Below are positions 63,126 to 64,000 of a stretch of DNA of 64,000 bases, in pieces; positions within the stretch are counted from its first letter, which is position 1, and every line of letters begins with the position of its first letter. This stretch comes from Xanthomonas cissicola (lineage in GTDB: Bacteria > Pseudomonadota > Gammaproteobacteria > Xanthomonadales > Xanthomonadaceae). Position numbers and translations under genes: made by a program. The stretch is from NCBI RefSeq assembly GCF_008801575.1, contig NZ_VZPL01000026.1, forward strand, positions 1 through 64,000. The letters run 5' to 3'. The notes beneath the pieces were generated by a model. That model was given only the letters and a program-made list of their open reading frames with translations, did no database searches and was not told the DNA's origin.

Positions 63126-64000
63126 TCAGTATTTCGCCACGCCGTTGTCCACCTCGTCCGACCACGCATCGATGCCGCCGGTGACGTTGTAGACGTTGGT
63201 GAAGCCCAGGCCACGGAAATGTTCTGCGGCCTGCAGGCTGCGGCCGCCGCGGTGGCACAGGAACGCCAGCGGGGTGTCCTTGGGCAACTGTTCGATGGCG
63301 GCGCGCTCGTGCGCATCCAGCGTGCGGAACGGTGCGGCCACCGTGGCCAGCGCGCGCTCGTCGGCCGGGCGCACGTCCACCAGGGTCAGGCTGCCGGCCT
63401 TGAGACGGTCGTCGGCGTCGCGCACCGACAGCTCCTGCACCGGCTTGGGCGCATTGGGGTTGTCGATGGCCAGGCCACGGCCGCGGATGTCGTCCACCCA
63501 GTCGATGGTGATGCCGTCGGCACGACGCGCGCTGGCCAGGTCGAACTGCACGCGCAGTCCGTTGGATTCAGCCGCAATGGCGTTCGGGTTGGTCGGCGCC
63601 AGCTGGAAATTGGGCTGGAAATTGGCATCGATGGCCAGCGTCAGCGAGGCATCCGGCGCATCGGCCAGCGCACCTTTGAGCATCTCGACCGCGGCGGGGG
63701 TGATGGTGATCTTGGGCGGGCTGCGGTCGGGCGCCTGCAGGCCGAGCATGCTGCTCAGCTCGCCGCTATCGGCCATCTGCACGATGATGTCGCTGCCGCC
63801 GATCAGCTCGCCGTCCACGTACAGCTGCGGGATGGTCGGCCAGTCGCCGTAGGCCTTGATGCCCTCGCGGATTTCCTGGTCGGCCAGCACGTTGACGTGG
63901 GCATAGTCGATGCCCAGGCCGTCCAGCACGCCGACCGCCTTGGCCGAAAAACCGCATTGCGGCATGCCGGGCTGGCCTTTCATGAAGAGCACCACGCGGC
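63126..64000 (-). CDS. Monothiol glutaredoxin-rhodanese fusion, 5' end outside the window
   Basis: About 291 residues are visible; the start is beyond the right edge. Three domains: a Grx4/GrxD-type monothiol glutaredoxin (MPQCGFSAKA active site, then WPTIPQLYVDGELIGGSDII), a middle domain (ITITPAAVEMLKGALADAPD … GITIDWVDDIRGRGLAIDNPNA) that follows the A-type Fe-S carrier pattern but has none of its three cysteines, and a C-terminal rhodanese (LVDVRPADERALA, active site CHRGGRS). Grx4 proteins hold or pass on [2Fe-2S] clusters; the rhodanese could supply sulphur or sense persulphide. The fusion suggests one polypeptide for cluster handling. Confidence 0.92.
   Translation of the reverse strand, partial: RVVLFMKGQPGMPQCGFSAKAVGVLDGLGIDYAHVNVLADQEIREGIKAYGDWPTIPQLYVDGELIGGSDIIVQMADSGELSSMLGLQAPDRSPPKITITPAAVEMLKGALADAPDASLTLAIDANFQPNFQLAPTNPNAIAAESNGLRVQFDLASARRADGITIDWVDDIRGRGLAIDNPNAPKPVQELSVRDADDRLKAGSLTLVDVRPADERALATVAAPFRTLDAHERAAIEQLPKDTPLAFLCHRGGRSLQAAEHFRGLGFTNVYNVTGGIDAWSDEVDNGVAKY

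Overview
The window is high-GC chromosomal DNA from a Xanthomonas. Two things point there: the complete xps type II secretion operon in its characteristic order (E-F-G-H-I-J-K-L-M-N-D), and the intergenic tandem heptamers (GATTCCC, TGCCTTC). The neighbouring XadA-like adhesins, plant-cell-wall enzyme genes and cellulose operon also suggest the X. citri/axonopodis side of the genus. The strain was not determined. No tRNA, rRNA, IS element, phage gene or CRISPR array was seen.

Region 1 (1-11.5 kb): two tandem modules, each a trimeric autotransporter adhesin followed by a secreted subtilisin-like protease. The first adhesin is present only as its 3' end and the first protease is frameshifted. 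The second module (2190-aa adhesin, 627-aa protease) is intact. Region 2 (11.6-22.65 kb): the xps T2SS operon. The 3' half of xpsD, a small secreted protein gene after it and the first codons of the next gene form a visibly AT-richer patch (about 21.43-23.16 kb), as if a replacement tract had been recombined into the secretin gene.

Region 3 (24.3-29.4 kb, minus strand): a probable uptake locus for a vitamin or nucleoside-like compound, made of an APH-fold kinase, a TonB-dependent receptor, a PnuC-family transporter and a HutC-type GntR regulator. A site resembling HutC-family operators lies upstream. Region 4 (29.9-36.1 kb): a GT2 glycosyltransferase, then a four-gene polysaccharide locus: outer-membrane barrel, MshEN-GT2 synthase, polytopic membrane protein and TIM-barrel lipoprotein. 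It probably corresponds to the biofilm cluster xagABC. The synthase carries an N-terminal domain resembling the c-di-GMP-binding MshEN family.

Region 5 (36.5-49.2 kb): pncB, then a cellulose operon bcsD-(bcsO/P-like)-bcsA-bcsB-bcsZ-bcsC whose BcsA has a C-terminal PilZ domain. Two exopolysaccharide machines with different predicted c-di-GMP sensors therefore lie within 20 kb. Region 6 (49.4-64 kb): a secreted metalloprotease with a coupled small secreted protein, an ArsC-like protein, a second-type peptide deformylase, DegV, a GH12 glucanase with two compensating frameshifts, a broken PL4 rhamnogalacturonan lyase, a GRAM-like protein, a pair of amidohydrolases (one without the metal motif), a DUF924 protein, a secreted protein of unknown function and a Grx-(A-type-like)-rhodanese fusion that runs off the right edge.

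Taken together, the window encodes surface attachment (adhesins, two glycans) and protein export (T2SS), with several likely T2SS cargo genes (protease, GH12, PL4) carrying disabling mutations while the secretion machine itself looks intact.
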